Part shown: positions 20,429 to 29,465 of the stretch, in pieces | Layout of the letters: each line of letters starts with the position of its first letter | Numbering within the stretch: the stretch's first letter is position 1 | Assembly (NCBI RefSeq): GCF_032598905.1 | Contig: NZ_CP122458.1 | Coordinates: forward strand, 5,295,001-5,359,000 | Length of the DNA stretch: 64,000 bases | Reading direction: 5' to 3' | Source: Streptomyces sp. 11x1 | GTDB lineage: Bacteria > Actinomycetota > Actinomycetes > Streptomycetales > Streptomycetaceae | The notes under the pieces: model-generated | What the model was told of the DNA's origin: nothing | The model's input: the letters and a program-made list of their open reading frames with translations, nothing else | Databases searched by the model: none | Made by a program: the position numbers and the translations under genes

Positions 20429-21138
20429 GCTCGCCCACCTCCGCCCTTCACAGCAGCTGAATCGCTTGGCCCTGCATCATGTGCTTCCGCTGCGGGTGGG
20501 ACGGATGTCCCCTGCGTCCGGTTCCTTCCGCGCCCCGACTTTTTGCCGCCCTCCCCCGCACCCTCCGCTCGGAGATGGGTCAGGAGCGGCAGAAGTCTGG
20601 CTCTGCCACGGGCGCAGCGGCTCTTCACCGTGCCGGTCGGCACATCGAGGATGCGGGCGGCCTCCGCCACCGGATAGCCCTGCATGTCCACCAGGACGAG
20701 CGCCGCCCGCTGATCCTTCGGGAGGGTGCCCAGAGCCTCCAGCAGCTGGCGGTGCAGATCGTTGCGCTCAGCAGGAGCGGACGCCGATTCGTGCGGCTCC
20801 AGGAGCTGTTCCAGACGCTCGGTGTCGTCGACGGGCGACGTTTTGCGGGACGCCGCCTTGCGGGCACGATCCAGGCAGGCATTCACCGTGATGCGGTGTA
20901 GCCAGGTCGTGACGGCCGACTGACCACGGAAGGTGTGGGCGGCCCGGTAGGCGGACACCAGGGCGTCCTGGACGGCGTCGGCGGCTTCCTCGCGGTCTCC
21001 CAGGGTCCGCAGCGCCACCGCCCAGAGGCGGTCCCGGTGCCGCCGTACGAGTTCGCTGAAGGCGTCGGGGTCGCCCTCGACATGGCGGGCCAGGAGATCC
21101 TGGTCGCTCACCCCGCTGTGATCGGCGCTGTGCGCCAC
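20425..21138 (-). CDS. sigM: ECF RNA polymerase sigma factor (SigM-like)
   Basis: Extracytoplasmic-function sigma factor, 237 residues. Region 2 (about 15-85) contains DAFSELVRRHRDRLWAVALR and the -10-binding segment WLHRITVNACLDRAR. Region 4 (about 125-180) contains LPKDQRAALVLVDMQGY and the helix-turn-helix TGTVKSRCARGRARL. The C-terminal 50 residues are a low-complexity tail. The start is GTG at 21136-21138 with AAAGGGGG close upstream. It is coupled to the anti-sigma gene and lies next to the murJ block, hence the SigM name by synteny with Mycobacterium. Confidence 0.92.
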   Translation of the reverse strand: MAHSADHSGVSDQDLLARHVEGDPDAFSELVRRHRDRLWAVALRTLGDREEAADAVQDALVSAYRAAHTFRGQSAVTTWLHRITVNACLDRARKAASRKTSPVDDTERLEQLLEPHESASAPAERNDLHRQLLEALGTLPKDQRAALVLVDMQGYPVAEAARILDVPTGTVKSRCARGRARLLPLLTHLRAEGAGEGGKKSGRGRNRTQGTSVPPAAEAHDAGPSDSAAVKGGGGRA

Positions 21139-21163
21139 CGGACCCCCTTTCTTCGACGAGCTC

Positions 21164-22891
21164 TCAGCCCATGAACTTCACGTCGGTGATCGCCTGCTTG
21201 TATCCGGCACCACTGAACTGGTCACCGTCGCCCTTGGGTACATCGGTGAGCCAGACGAGAACGTACCGGGTCTTCACCGGCTTTTTGGTGGAAATCTTCA
21301 GGTCCGTGCCGCTCGTCCTGTTCGTAGCGATCTTCGTCATGGAGCTGAGGGGGGCGGACGACGACAGGGAGTCGGCCGCGTACAGCGTGGCCGTGGTGTG
21401 GTCCCCGGAGTAGTAGAGCCCTATCGAGGCCGCTGACACGTCCTTGGCCGAGCCCAGGTCGTAGACGATGCCGACACCCTGTTTGAAGGGGGCCAGCGTG
21501 GGGCCGTCCCTGAAGGAGTAGGTCCTCCAGTACGTCGACGAGCTGTTGTCGTACGTCAGATCCGCGTCGTCCGCGTGCTGGGGCTTCCCGTCCGGGTAGT
21601 ACTCCGCGGCGCCCGTGATGCTGAGCGCCGTGATGGGCTTTGCCTTGTCGGTGCCCTTGTCGTTGCCGTCGGTCGTCTGGCTCGTGCCCGGCTCGCCGGA
21701 CTGGCCTCCCTTCCCCATGAGCGCGTCGGCCAGCTGCCAGCTGCCGAGACCGAGTGCGGCGATCAACAGGGCCGAGACGGCCCACTTGAGGGCCTTGCCG
21801 GTGCGGCTCTGCAGCGGGGGTGGCGGGGTCGGCAGGGGCTGTGTGATGCCGGCGTGGGGGGACTGACGGCCGTACGTGCCCTGCTGGTACGTCGTGTGCT
21901 GGTAGTCCGGCGGCGCGGTGAACGCGGGCTCCGGCGGGCGGATGCGGGGCATCTCACCGATCGCCTTCACCAGCTCCTCCGGCGTCGTGCACGGGGACTC
22001 ATGACGGGAGGCGGTGGCACCCTCGTTGACGAGCGCCCGCATGGACAGCTCCGACAGCCCTCGGTGAACGCCCGCTCGGACCTGATCGGGCGCGATGAGA
22101 CCGACGCCCTTGGGGAGCCCGGAGAGGCCGTGCGCGTCGTTCTCGTACGGCCAGCGCTGGGTGAGCGCCGCGTACAGCAGCGCGCCGATCGCCTCCGTGT
22201 CCGTGCGCTGCGGGGTGTCCGAGCCGATGCCGCGCAGCGCGGCGTTCACCGCGAGACCGCGAATGCGCCACTGGCCGGAGGCGGAACGCAGCACCGCACT
22301 CGGGTTGAGCCGCAGATGTGAGAGGCCCTCGCGGTGCGCGGCGGCCATGGCGTGGGAGATCTGCGTGACCATCTGGTAGGCGTCATGCGGTTCCAGTGGA
22401 CCCGACGCCAGCAGCGTCGTCAGTTCCGTGGCGTCGGGCAGCCATTCGTGCACCACGTACACGAGGTCGTTCTCCTCGACCGCGTCCAGCACCTGGACGA
22501 AGCGGGGATCACCCAACAACGCGGAGGAACGGGCCGCCGCCAGTACGGAACGCGCGCGTGCGTGATCGGCGGGCAGCACATGCACCCCGACCGCGCGACG
22601 CAGTTTCTCGTCCACGGCACGCCAACTGCTGAAACCGTCCAGACGGGTGACGCACTCTTCGAGGCGGTAGCGCCTGGCGAGCTTGTGACCGCTGTGCAGT
22701 TCGGGCGGTGTCGTCTTCGAAGGGACCTCGGTACCGCCGCTTCCCTGTGCCTCTTCGCTCGCCGAGCTTTCCGTGTCCCGCTCCCGGTTCTGGGCCTCCC
22801 CGTCGGCCGTGGACTGGTCCGCTTGTGCGGTCAGCGGCTCGTCGCCGCTGTTGTCTGCCACGTCGACGGCAGCCGTGCTCCGTTCCGCCAC
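21164..22891 (-). CDS. Membrane pseudokinase associated with MurJ
   Basis: A 575-residue protein in three parts. Residues about 1-75 are acidic and disordered. A protein-kinase-like domain (about 80-290) follows, but the catalytic loop reads HLRLNPSAV instead of HRDLKPSN and no DFG is present, so it should be inactive. A membrane helix (about 365-385) then leads to an extracellular discoidin-like domain. In Mycobacterium tuberculosis a pseudokinase is fused to MurJ and recruits FhaA; here the two are separate neighbours. GTG at 22891 was chosen because GGAGG and AGGGA lie upstream; GTG at 22951 lacks one. Confidence 0.88.
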   Translation of the reverse strand: MAERSTAAVDVADNSGDEPLTAQADQSTADGEAQNRERDTESSASEEAQGSGGTEVPSKTTPPELHSGHKLARRYRLEECVTRLDGFSSWRAVDEKLRRAVGVHVLPADHARARSVLAAARSSALLGDPRFVQVLDAVEENDLVYVVHEWLPDATELTTLLASGPLEPHDAYQMVTQISHAMAAAHREGLSHLRLNPSAVLRSASGQWRIRGLAVNAALRGIGSDTPQRTDTEAIGALLYAALTQRWPYENDAHGLSGLPKGVGLIAPDQVRAGVHRGLSELSMRALVNEGATASRHESPCTTPEELVKAIGEMPRIRPPEPAFTAPPDYQHTTYQQGTYGRQSPHAGITQPLPTPPPPLQSRTGKALKWAVSALLIAALGLGSWQLADALMGKGGQSGEPGTSQTTDGNDKGTDKAKPITALSITGAAEYYPDGKPQHADDADLTYDNSSSTYWRTYSFRDGPTLAPFKQGVGIVYDLGSAKDVSAASIGLYYSGDHTTATLYAADSLSSSAPLSSMTKIATNRTSGTDLKISTKKPVKTRYVLVWLTDVPKGDGDQFSGAGYKQAITDVKFMG

Positions 22892-23009
22892 CGTCGTCCC
22901 TGCCTCCCCATCCGTTGAGCGTTCCAAGACGCCAAAGCCAATTGTGCCCACAGTCCGCCGCTATGAGCGACACGCGTCGGCGGACGATGGTTGTGCGCGT
23001 ACCCCAGCC

Positions 23010-25226
23010 TCAGCGCCCCAGCCGTCCACGGACCATACCGACCATCGAGTTGAGCTCTTCGATGCGCATGCGTCGCGCGGCGACGTAGAAGACACCGAGC
23101 AGAACGATTCCTCCCCCGAAGAGTGCGAGCATCGAGCCGCCGACGCCCTGTCCCAGGGCGCGGCTGATGCCGTAGCAGGCGGCACCACTGAGCAGCGCCG
23201 CGGGCAGTGAGGCGATGGACAGTCGCGCGTAGGTCCGCATGACCCTGGAGCCGTCCAGGTCCCCGCCCAGCCGCTTCTTGAGGCGACGCCAGGCCACGCC
23301 GACACCGATGATGTAGGCGAGACCGTACGAGGCCGCCATGCCGACCACGGCCCAGCGGGCGGGGATCACGAAGAAGCAGACCGCCGAGGCGCTCGCGTTG
23401 ACGGCCGCCACGATGACCGTGTTGTAGAAGGGCGTCCGGGTGTCCTCGTATGCGTAGAAGGCGCGGAGGACGACGTACTGCACGGAGTAGGGGATCAGGC
23501 CGAGCCCGAAGGCCATCAGCATGAAGCCCATGTTCGTCGCCGCGCCGGTGCCGGACGAACCGAAGATCAGCGTGCACATCGGGATGCCGAGCGAGACGAA
23601 GCCGAAGGCGATCGGCACGATGGCGACGGCCGTGGTGCGCAGGCCCTGTGAGATGTCGTCACGCACGGCGCCGGCGTCGTCCTCGGCGGCCGAGCGCGAG
23701 ATGCGAGGCAGGAGGGCGGCCATGAGCGAGACCGTGATGATGGCCTGCGGCAGGCCCCAGATGAGCTGAGCGTTGGCGTAGGCGCTGAAACCGGTACCGG
23801 CGATCTTCGTGTCCGTGACCGCCGCGGTCGCCAGCTGAGTCACGACCAGGGCGCCCGCTTGGTTGGCGAGCACGAACAGGATGGTCCACTTGGCCAGCAT
23901 CGCGGCCTTGCCGAGACCGTGGCCCTTCCAGTCGAAACGCAGCCGCATCCGGAACCCGGTCTCCCGCAGGTACGGGACCATCGCCAGGGCTTGCACCACC
24001 AGACCCAGGAGGATGCCGATACCGAGAAGCCGCTCGCCCTCCGGCGGGATGTTTTCGACCTTTATTCCGGAGTCGGCGGCGCTGCCGTAGACCCACAGGA
24101 ACGCTCCGAGCGTGACGATGATGACGATGTTGTTGAGGACCGGGGTCCACATCATCGCGCCGAAGCGGCCACGTGCGTTGAGGATCTGGCCCATCACCAC
24201 GTGGATGCCCATGAAGAAGATCGAAGGCAGGAAGTACCGGGTGAAGGTGACCGCGACGTCGTTGGCGGCGGGATCGTTGGCGAGGGGTGTCGACAGCGCA
24301 CGGACAAGAAGCGGCGCGGCGAACATGGCGAGTGCGGTCAGCAGGCCGAGGATCACCATGACCAGGGTCAGCAGCCTGTTGGCATACGCCTCCCCACCGT
24401 CGTCGTCATCCTTCATGGCCCGAACGAGCTGTGGCACGAAGACGGAGTTCAGACCGCCACCGACGGTCAAAATGTAGATCATCGTCGGCAGCTGGTAGGC
24501 GACCTGGAAGGACTCACCCAGCAGAGCGAGGCCGAGCGCCGACACGATCATCGCCGAGCGGATGAAGCCCGTGAGGCGCGAGACCATGGTGCCCGCCGCC
24601 ATGACCGCGCTCGACTTCAGCAGGCCCGACGCCCTGCCGCTCTTCTTCGCGGCAGGGGCGGGCGTGAGAATGGGTGCGGGCTCCTCCAGCGTCGGTCGGC
24701 CGGCCCCGGGGCCCGAGGGCGGGGTCGGACCCGGAACGGACGGCTGCCCCACCGGGGAGCTGCCCTGCTGCTGGTCGTGGAAGAGATGGGCGAAGGCGTC
24801 CGGCTCGTGACGCTCCTCACCGGCCTGGGTCACCAGGTCGTCCACGCCCACGAACTGGGTGGTACGGGCGTCGTCGCCGTAGGGCAGATGCCGGGTCGGC
24901 CCGTCGGGCTCGGGCGCCGGCGTCTGAGCCCACACACGAGGGTCGGGCGCGTACTGCGGAGCCGACGGCTGCGCATACAGCGGCTGCTGCGGCTGGTAGG
25001 TGCCCGGAGCCGGCGGCGGGTGGGCGGCACGGTCGTAGAGAGCCTCCGCGACCGGATCCTGGGCGGCGAGATCCCGAGCGCGGTAGGGGTCCTGGTCGTA
25101 GGCGTCCTGGAGGTACATGTCCGCGGGGGGCTGCGGCGGCACCTGGCCCGGCCCGGGCAGCGGGCCGTCGGGATACCCCGAGTCGGCCGCGCCCTGGCCG
25201 CGGTCACCGTCGTACGGCGCGTTCAT
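23010..25226 (-). CDS. murJ: Lipid II flippase MurJ (MviN family)
   Basis: Flips lipid II across the membrane for peptidoglycan synthesis; 738 residues. The first 190 or so are Pro/Gln/Tyr-rich and disordered, a cytoplasmic extension common in Streptomyces. The membrane domain follows with about 14 helices, including SAVMAAGTMVSRLTGFIRSA and GGGLNSVFVPQLV, typical of the MviN family. It lies 118 bases upstream of the pseudokinase gene and 47 bases downstream of the DUF6049 gene, all on one strand, so they probably form one transcript. Confidence 0.95.
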   Translation of the reverse strand: MNAPYDGDRGQGAADSGYPDGPLPGPGQVPPQPPADMYLQDAYDQDPYRARDLAAQDPVAEALYDRAAHPPPAPGTYQPQQPLYAQPSAPQYAPDPRVWAQTPAPEPDGPTRHLPYGDDARTTQFVGVDDLVTQAGEERHEPDAFAHLFHDQQQGSSPVGQPSVPGPTPPSGPGAGRPTLEEPAPILTPAPAAKKSGRASGLLKSSAVMAAGTMVSRLTGFIRSAMIVSALGLALLGESFQVAYQLPTMIYILTVGGGLNSVFVPQLVRAMKDDDDGGEAYANRLLTLVMVILGLLTALAMFAAPLLVRALSTPLANDPAANDVAVTFTRYFLPSIFFMGIHVVMGQILNARGRFGAMMWTPVLNNIVIIVTLGAFLWVYGSAADSGIKVENIPPEGERLLGIGILLGLVVQALAMVPYLRETGFRMRLRFDWKGHGLGKAAMLAKWTILFVLANQAGALVVTQLATAAVTDTKIAGTGFSAYANAQLIWGLPQAIITVSLMAALLPRISRSAAEDDAGAVRDDISQGLRTTAVAIVPIAFGFVSLGIPMCTLIFGSSGTGAATNMGFMLMAFGLGLIPYSVQYVVLRAFYAYEDTRTPFYNTVIVAAVNASASAVCFFVIPARWAVVGMAASYGLAYIIGVGVAWRRLKKRLGGDLDGSRVMRTYARLSIASLPAALLSGAACYGISRALGQGVGGSMLALFGGGIVLLGVFYVAARRMRIEELNSMVGMVRGRLGR

Positions 25227-25273
25227 GGTTACCCCACCTCATCGTCCCCGGGCCCACGGGCCACGACAATCGC

Positions 25274-27682
25274 TCAACGGTCCACTCTCTCACCCGTGCC
25301 GGACGGGTCGGCGCTTTCCGGAGCGGTGTCCGGTGCCGGGTCACTCGGGTGCTCCGGCTCGTCTGTCCCGGAATTCACCGGGCGCTCCTCATCGACAGTG
25401 TGTACGACTGAGGCGGCCTCGGTGTTCGCGTCGTCGTCCCTCGGGGTCCTCTGCGACGCCTCGTCGTCCGTCGGGGCTCCCTCCGCCTTCAGCCGGGCGG
25501 CGGCGCGCTTGCGCTGGGTGTACATCCGGAAACCGGCGAGGACGAGGAGCAGGACACCTCCGGCGATGACCAGCATCACCGTGGGGGTGATCTCGGTGAC
25601 GTCCACCGTGAAGGTGACCTCGTCACCATACTTCTCGCCGTCCACGGTGTAGAGCTGGGCGACGACGGTGACCGGCCCGTTGGCCTCGGCGTTGGTGGTG
25701 AACTTCACCGATTCACTGTGCCCACCGGAGATGTCGACGGACTGCTCGTCGAAGTCGTCGTCATCGATCTTCAGACGCTTCGGCGCTTCGGACGTGAGGC
25801 GCAGCGTCAGGTTGTCGACACCCTGCACGAGGTTGTTCTGCACGGTCACGGGGATCGTCGCGCTGCGGCCCGAGAGCTTCGTCTCGGACTTCTCGATCAA
25901 CCGCACCTGCTCGGTGAGCGAGTTGAGGTACGACTGGACGCTGTTGCGGTACACCGCCGCGTCCATGGAACGGCCTCGCCAGGAGGTGGACATCTCCCGG
26001 TCCATGGTCCTGCCGAACGGTGTGACCACGCGGGACTGGTCGGAGAGGATCACCTTGAAGCGGTCGAGGTTGGCCTGCGTGGTCCGGATCTCCTCGAAGG
26101 CGGACTTCGGCAGGGCCTGCTTCCGCAGTGACGAGGGGTAGGCCGAGGCCGACGGGATCTTGGTGTTGGCGCTCGGATCGGGCTTCGCGGCGGCGGCAGC
26201 CGCGAGTTCCTGGGGCTGCGACCAGGTTCCGCCCTGGAGCGCGGTGAGAGCCTGCGCCATCGTCTGTGCCTGGCTGGCCGACGGCATGCGCTGCGGAGCG
26301 ATCACGATGCTGCGCTGCTTGCTGTTCTGGAGGTCCGTGGTCAGGCTCTGGGCGAGGAACCGCTGCACCGCCAGCGTGGAACTCTCGGCCTTCGTCATGT
26401 CGCCCTGGAAAGCCGTCGACAGTCGGGCGTCCGCGACCACCGCCGTGGTGCCGCCGCCGACGGGCCGAGCCGCGCTGGGCGTGTAGGACAGGCCGCTGCT
26501 CTCCTGCAGGCTGTCGCTGCGGGCGATCACCTTGTCGGCGCCCGCGGAGATGGCGACTTTGACGATCGACGGGTCGACGGCACCGTTCACCGGCCAGGCG
26601 AAGTCGGTCTCCGGTTCCACCCTGAGGATGTTCTGGACCGTGTCCGATGCCACATCGGTGGCGTCCTTCAGGCGGCTCAGCGAGCCGGTGATCGTCCTGC
26701 CGTTGTGGGCCAGCGCCGCGAGGTCGGGGTCGGCGAAGGGAAGGGCGATCACCTCCTCGCCCTGGACCGCTGTCTCCAGCTCCGCCAGCCAATCCTTGGC
26801 GACGGCCTGATTCCTGCCCGCGACGGTGGTGTCCCCGCTGCGGACCTGGTAGCCGCCCGTCATCGCGACCACGGATGCCAGCAGGTCCGGATCGATCACC
26901 CACGTGATGTCCAGGTCCTTGCCCAGCGTGAGCAGCTGCTCCAGACGTCCGCCCGCGGAGATCTCCTTGGCCAGGTCGTCGTTGCGGAAGATAGGCGTCT
27001 GCCGTTCGCCGGGACCGGTCTCGGCCGTCAGATGGGTGCTCGAGATCAGCGGCCAGAGGAACGTGGTCTTGGTCTTGCTGCCCGACTCGTCCGGCTGCCA
27101 GGGCAGGAACGTGCGCTGGATGCCGAGGACCTGGTCGTACTGCGCTGCGGCGGTCCTGCCCGAGAGGGAGACTCCCAGCTGATAGACACCGTCCGAGCCG
27201 AGGTCCAGTTCCTTGACGGGCACGGAGATGGTGAAGGGCTGGGCCACGCCGGAGGCGAGCGCGGAGAACTTCTGCACGTACTTGCCGCCGACCTCCGGGC
27301 CGTCGGCGTACTGGTCGAAGCCGGTCCGTTTGGCCGCGTCGTCGATGGAGGAGCGGCCCTTCACAGCAGCCGGGGCCACACGCAGGCCCACATGGGCGTC
27401 CGTGACGGTCTGCTTGCCCTTGTTCGTGACCGTGCCCGACACGGTCACGGTGTCGCCCTCGGTGGGCACGCTGGGGCTGAGCGAGTCGAGGGAGACCTCG
27501 ACGGTGTTCGACCCCGTGGCCTCGGCCAGGGCGGCCTTCGGGGCCGCCTGCGCCGACGGGGCCACGGGCAGCTGGAACAGGCCGGCCAGCAGGGGCACCC
27601 CGGCGAAGAGGGCCCCGGCGCGCAGCAGCCACCGGCGGGCAGGTGAGGGACTCGTCCCCTGGAAGTCTGCCGCCTCGGCCAC
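25274..27682 (-). CDS. DUF6049 family secreted membrane protein
   Basis: An 802-residue protein with an N-terminal signal (positive RRWLLR, then a hydrophobic run ending near SAQAA at residue 47). It has a large extracytoplasmic part with Ig-like beta domains and one C-terminal membrane helix (about 705-725), followed by a charged cytoplasmic tail. It is the counterpart of the gene upstream of murJ at the mycobacterial origin. Its function is unknown; the murJ context suggests cell-envelope work. The start is GTG at 27682, and the gene is divergent from the tRNA nucleotidyltransferase gene. Confidence 0.85.
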   Translation of the reverse strand: MAEAADFQGTSPSPARRWLLRAGALFAGVPLLAGLFQLPVAPSAQAAPKAALAEATGSNTVEVSLDSLSPSVPTEGDTVTVSGTVTNKGKQTVTDAHVGLRVAPAAVKGRSSIDDAAKRTGFDQYADGPEVGGKYVQKFSALASGVAQPFTISVPVKELDLGSDGVYQLGVSLSGRTAAAQYDQVLGIQRTFLPWQPDESGSKTKTTFLWPLISSTHLTAETGPGERQTPIFRNDDLAKEISAGGRLEQLLTLGKDLDITWVIDPDLLASVVAMTGGYQVRSGDTTVAGRNQAVAKDWLAELETAVQGEEVIALPFADPDLAALAHNGRTITGSLSRLKDATDVASDTVQNILRVEPETDFAWPVNGAVDPSIVKVAISAGADKVIARSDSLQESSGLSYTPSAARPVGGGTTAVVADARLSTAFQGDMTKAESSTLAVQRFLAQSLTTDLQNSKQRSIVIAPQRMPSASQAQTMAQALTALQGGTWSQPQELAAAAAAKPDPSANTKIPSASAYPSSLRKQALPKSAFEEIRTTQANLDRFKVILSDQSRVVTPFGRTMDREMSTSWRGRSMDAAVYRNSVQSYLNSLTEQVRLIEKSETKLSGRSATIPVTVQNNLVQGVDNLTLRLTSEAPKRLKIDDDDFDEQSVDISGGHSESVKFTTNAEANGPVTVVAQLYTVDGEKYGDEVTFTVDVTEITPTVMLVIAGGVLLLVLAGFRMYTQRKRAAARLKAEGAPTDDEASQRTPRDDDANTEAASVVHTVDEERPVNSGTDEPEHPSDPAPDTAPESADPSGTGERVDR

Positions 27683-27918
27683 GCGCTCGCCCGTCCCTCG
27701 TCGTCGTCAGTGGTCGTCGGAATGTGCGTCCACGCATGGTAACGATGTGCGCTGAGGGGAAGTGCCGCGGTCCGCTCCACAAGATCGGGGGACGAGGCCA
27801 GGCTGTCCCCGTATGTGCACGTATCAAAGGGGTGGGCGAGGGGGTCACCTGCACGAAGCCTTTGTGCACGTTCAATGGAGGCGACCGCGGCCACCAGCGC
27901 CCCGTACCCTTTTCTGTT

Positions 27919-29367
27919 GTGCCGAACGCCAACGAAGACCTCAGTGCCCTGAGCCAGGTGCAGCGCCGCGCGGTGAGTGAACTGCTGCGGGTGTCCCCTG
28001 TCGCCGACGACCTCGCCCGCCGTTTCCAGGAGGCCGGGTCCTCGCTCGCCCTGGTCGGTGGGTCGGTCAGGGACGCGCTGCTCGGCCGGCTCGGCAACGA
28101 TCTGGACTTCACGACGGATGCCCGCCCCGAGGACGTGCTGAGGATCGTGCGACCCTGGGCGGACGCTGTCTGGGAGGTCGGGATCGCGTTCGGCACGGTG
28201 GGCGCGCAGAAGGACGGCTACCAGATCGAGGTCACGACCTACCGCTCCGAGGCGTACGACCGGACCTCGCGCAAGCCCGAGGTCTCGTACGGCGACTCGA
28301 TCGAGGATGATCTCGTACGCCGTGACTTCACCGTGAACGCGATGGCGGTGGCCCTGCCCGAGAAGGAGTTCATCGATCCGCATGGCGGGCTGGAGGACCT
28401 CTCTGCGCGTGTTCTGCGTACCCCCGGGACACCTGAGGCGTCTTTCTCCGACGACCCGCTGCGCATGATGAGGGCGGCGCGCTTCGCCGCCCAGCTGGAC
28501 TTCGAGGTGGCTCCCGAGGTCGTCCAGGCGATGAGCGACATGGCCGGTCGGCTGGAGATCGTCTCGGCGGAGCGGGTGAGGGACGAGCTGAACAAGCTGA
28601 TCCTCTCCGCCCACCCCCGTGAGGGCCTGACCCTGCTGGTCGACACCGGCCTTGCCGAGCACGTCCTGCCCGAGCTGCCGGCGCTGCGACTGGAACGGGA
28701 CGAGCACCATCGGCACAAAGATGTCTACGAACACACCTTGATCGTCCTGGAACAGGCGATCGCGCTCGAGGAGAGCGGCCCGGACCTCACACTGCGGCTT
28801 GCCGCGCTGCTGCACGACATCGGTAAGCCCCGTACCCGTCGTTTCGAGAAGGACGGCCGGGTCTCCTTCCACCACCACGAGGTGGTGGGCGCAAAGATGA
28901 CCAAGAAGCGCATGACAGCCCTGAAGTACTCCAACGACCTAGTGAGGGATGTCTCACGGTTGGTGGAGCTCCATCTGCGCTTCCACGGATACGGCACCGG
29001 CGAGTGGACGGACTCCGCTGTACGCCGCTACGTGCGCGACGCGGGCCCGCTCCTCGACCGCCTCCACAAACTGACTCGCTCCGACTGCACCACCCGGAAC
29101 AAGCGCAAGGCGAACGCTCTCTCCCGCGCGTACGACGGCCTGGAGGAGCGCATCGCCCAGCTCCAGGAGCAGGAAGAGCTGGACGCCATCCGCCCGGATC
29201 TCGACGGCAACCAGATCATGGAGATCCTGGGCGTGGGGCCCGGCCCGGTGATCGGGCAGGCGTACAAGTTCCTGTTGGAACTGCGTCTGGAGAACGGGCC
29301 GATGGAACACGACGAGGCCGTGACAGCACTCAAGGAGTGGTGGGCGCAGACGTCGCAGGTTTCCTGA
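27919..29367 (+). CDS. CCA tRNA nucleotidyltransferase
   Basis: Class II nucleotidyltransferase that builds or repairs the CCA end of tRNAs; 482 residues. The catalytic strand LVGGSVRDALLGRLGNDLDF carries the two metal-binding aspartates Asp61 and Asp63. An HD phosphohydrolase domain follows with LLHDIGKPRT. I chose GTG at 27919 because the conserved part begins soon after (MPNANEDLSALS); the frame stays open another 276 bases upstream but overlaps the divergent DUF6049 start. It converges with the MFS gene across two parS sites. Confidence 0.93.
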   Translation: MPNANEDLSALSQVQRRAVSELLRVSPVADDLARRFQEAGSSLALVGGSVRDALLGRLGNDLDFTTDARPEDVLRIVRPWADAVWEVGIAFGTVGAQKDGYQIEVTTYRSEAYDRTSRKPEVSYGDSIEDDLVRRDFTVNAMAVALPEKEFIDPHGGLEDLSARVLRTPGTPEASFSDDPLRMMRAARFAAQLDFEVAPEVVQAMSDMAGRLEIVSAERVRDELNKLILSAHPREGLTLLVDTGLAEHVLPELPALRLERDEHHRHKDVYEHTLIVLEQAIALEESGPDLTLRLAALLHDIGKPRTRRFEKDGRVSFHHHEVVGAKMTKKRMTALKYSNDLVRDVSRLVELHLRFHGYGTGEWTDSAVRRYVRDAGPLLDRLHKLTRSDCTTRNKRKANALSRAYDGLEERIAQLQEQEELDAIRPDLDGNQIMEILGVGPGPVIGQAYKFLLELRLENGPMEHDEAVTALKEWWAQTSQVS

Positions 29368-29412
29368 CGGCAGCCAGTCCGCGGCTTTCGTTCGGCATCG
29401 ACGCGACGCGAT

Positions 29413-29426
29413 GTTTCACGTGAAAC
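29413..29426. promoter_or_regulatory. parS site 1 of a close pair
   Basis: Exact GTTTCACGTGAAAC in the convergent gap after the tRNA nucleotidyltransferase gene. Its partner starts 24 bases further on. Confidence 0.95.
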
Positions 29427-29436
29427 AGAGGGCGAT

Positions 29437-29450
29437 GTTTCACGTGAAAC
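29437..29450. promoter_or_regulatory. parS site 2 of a close pair
   Basis: Exact GTTTCACGTGAAAC. Only 10 bases separate it from the preceding copy, and both share the 5' flank CGATGTTTCACGTGAAAC-like context. Confidence 0.95.
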
Positions 29451-29465
29451 ATCGCTCGTTCCGCA

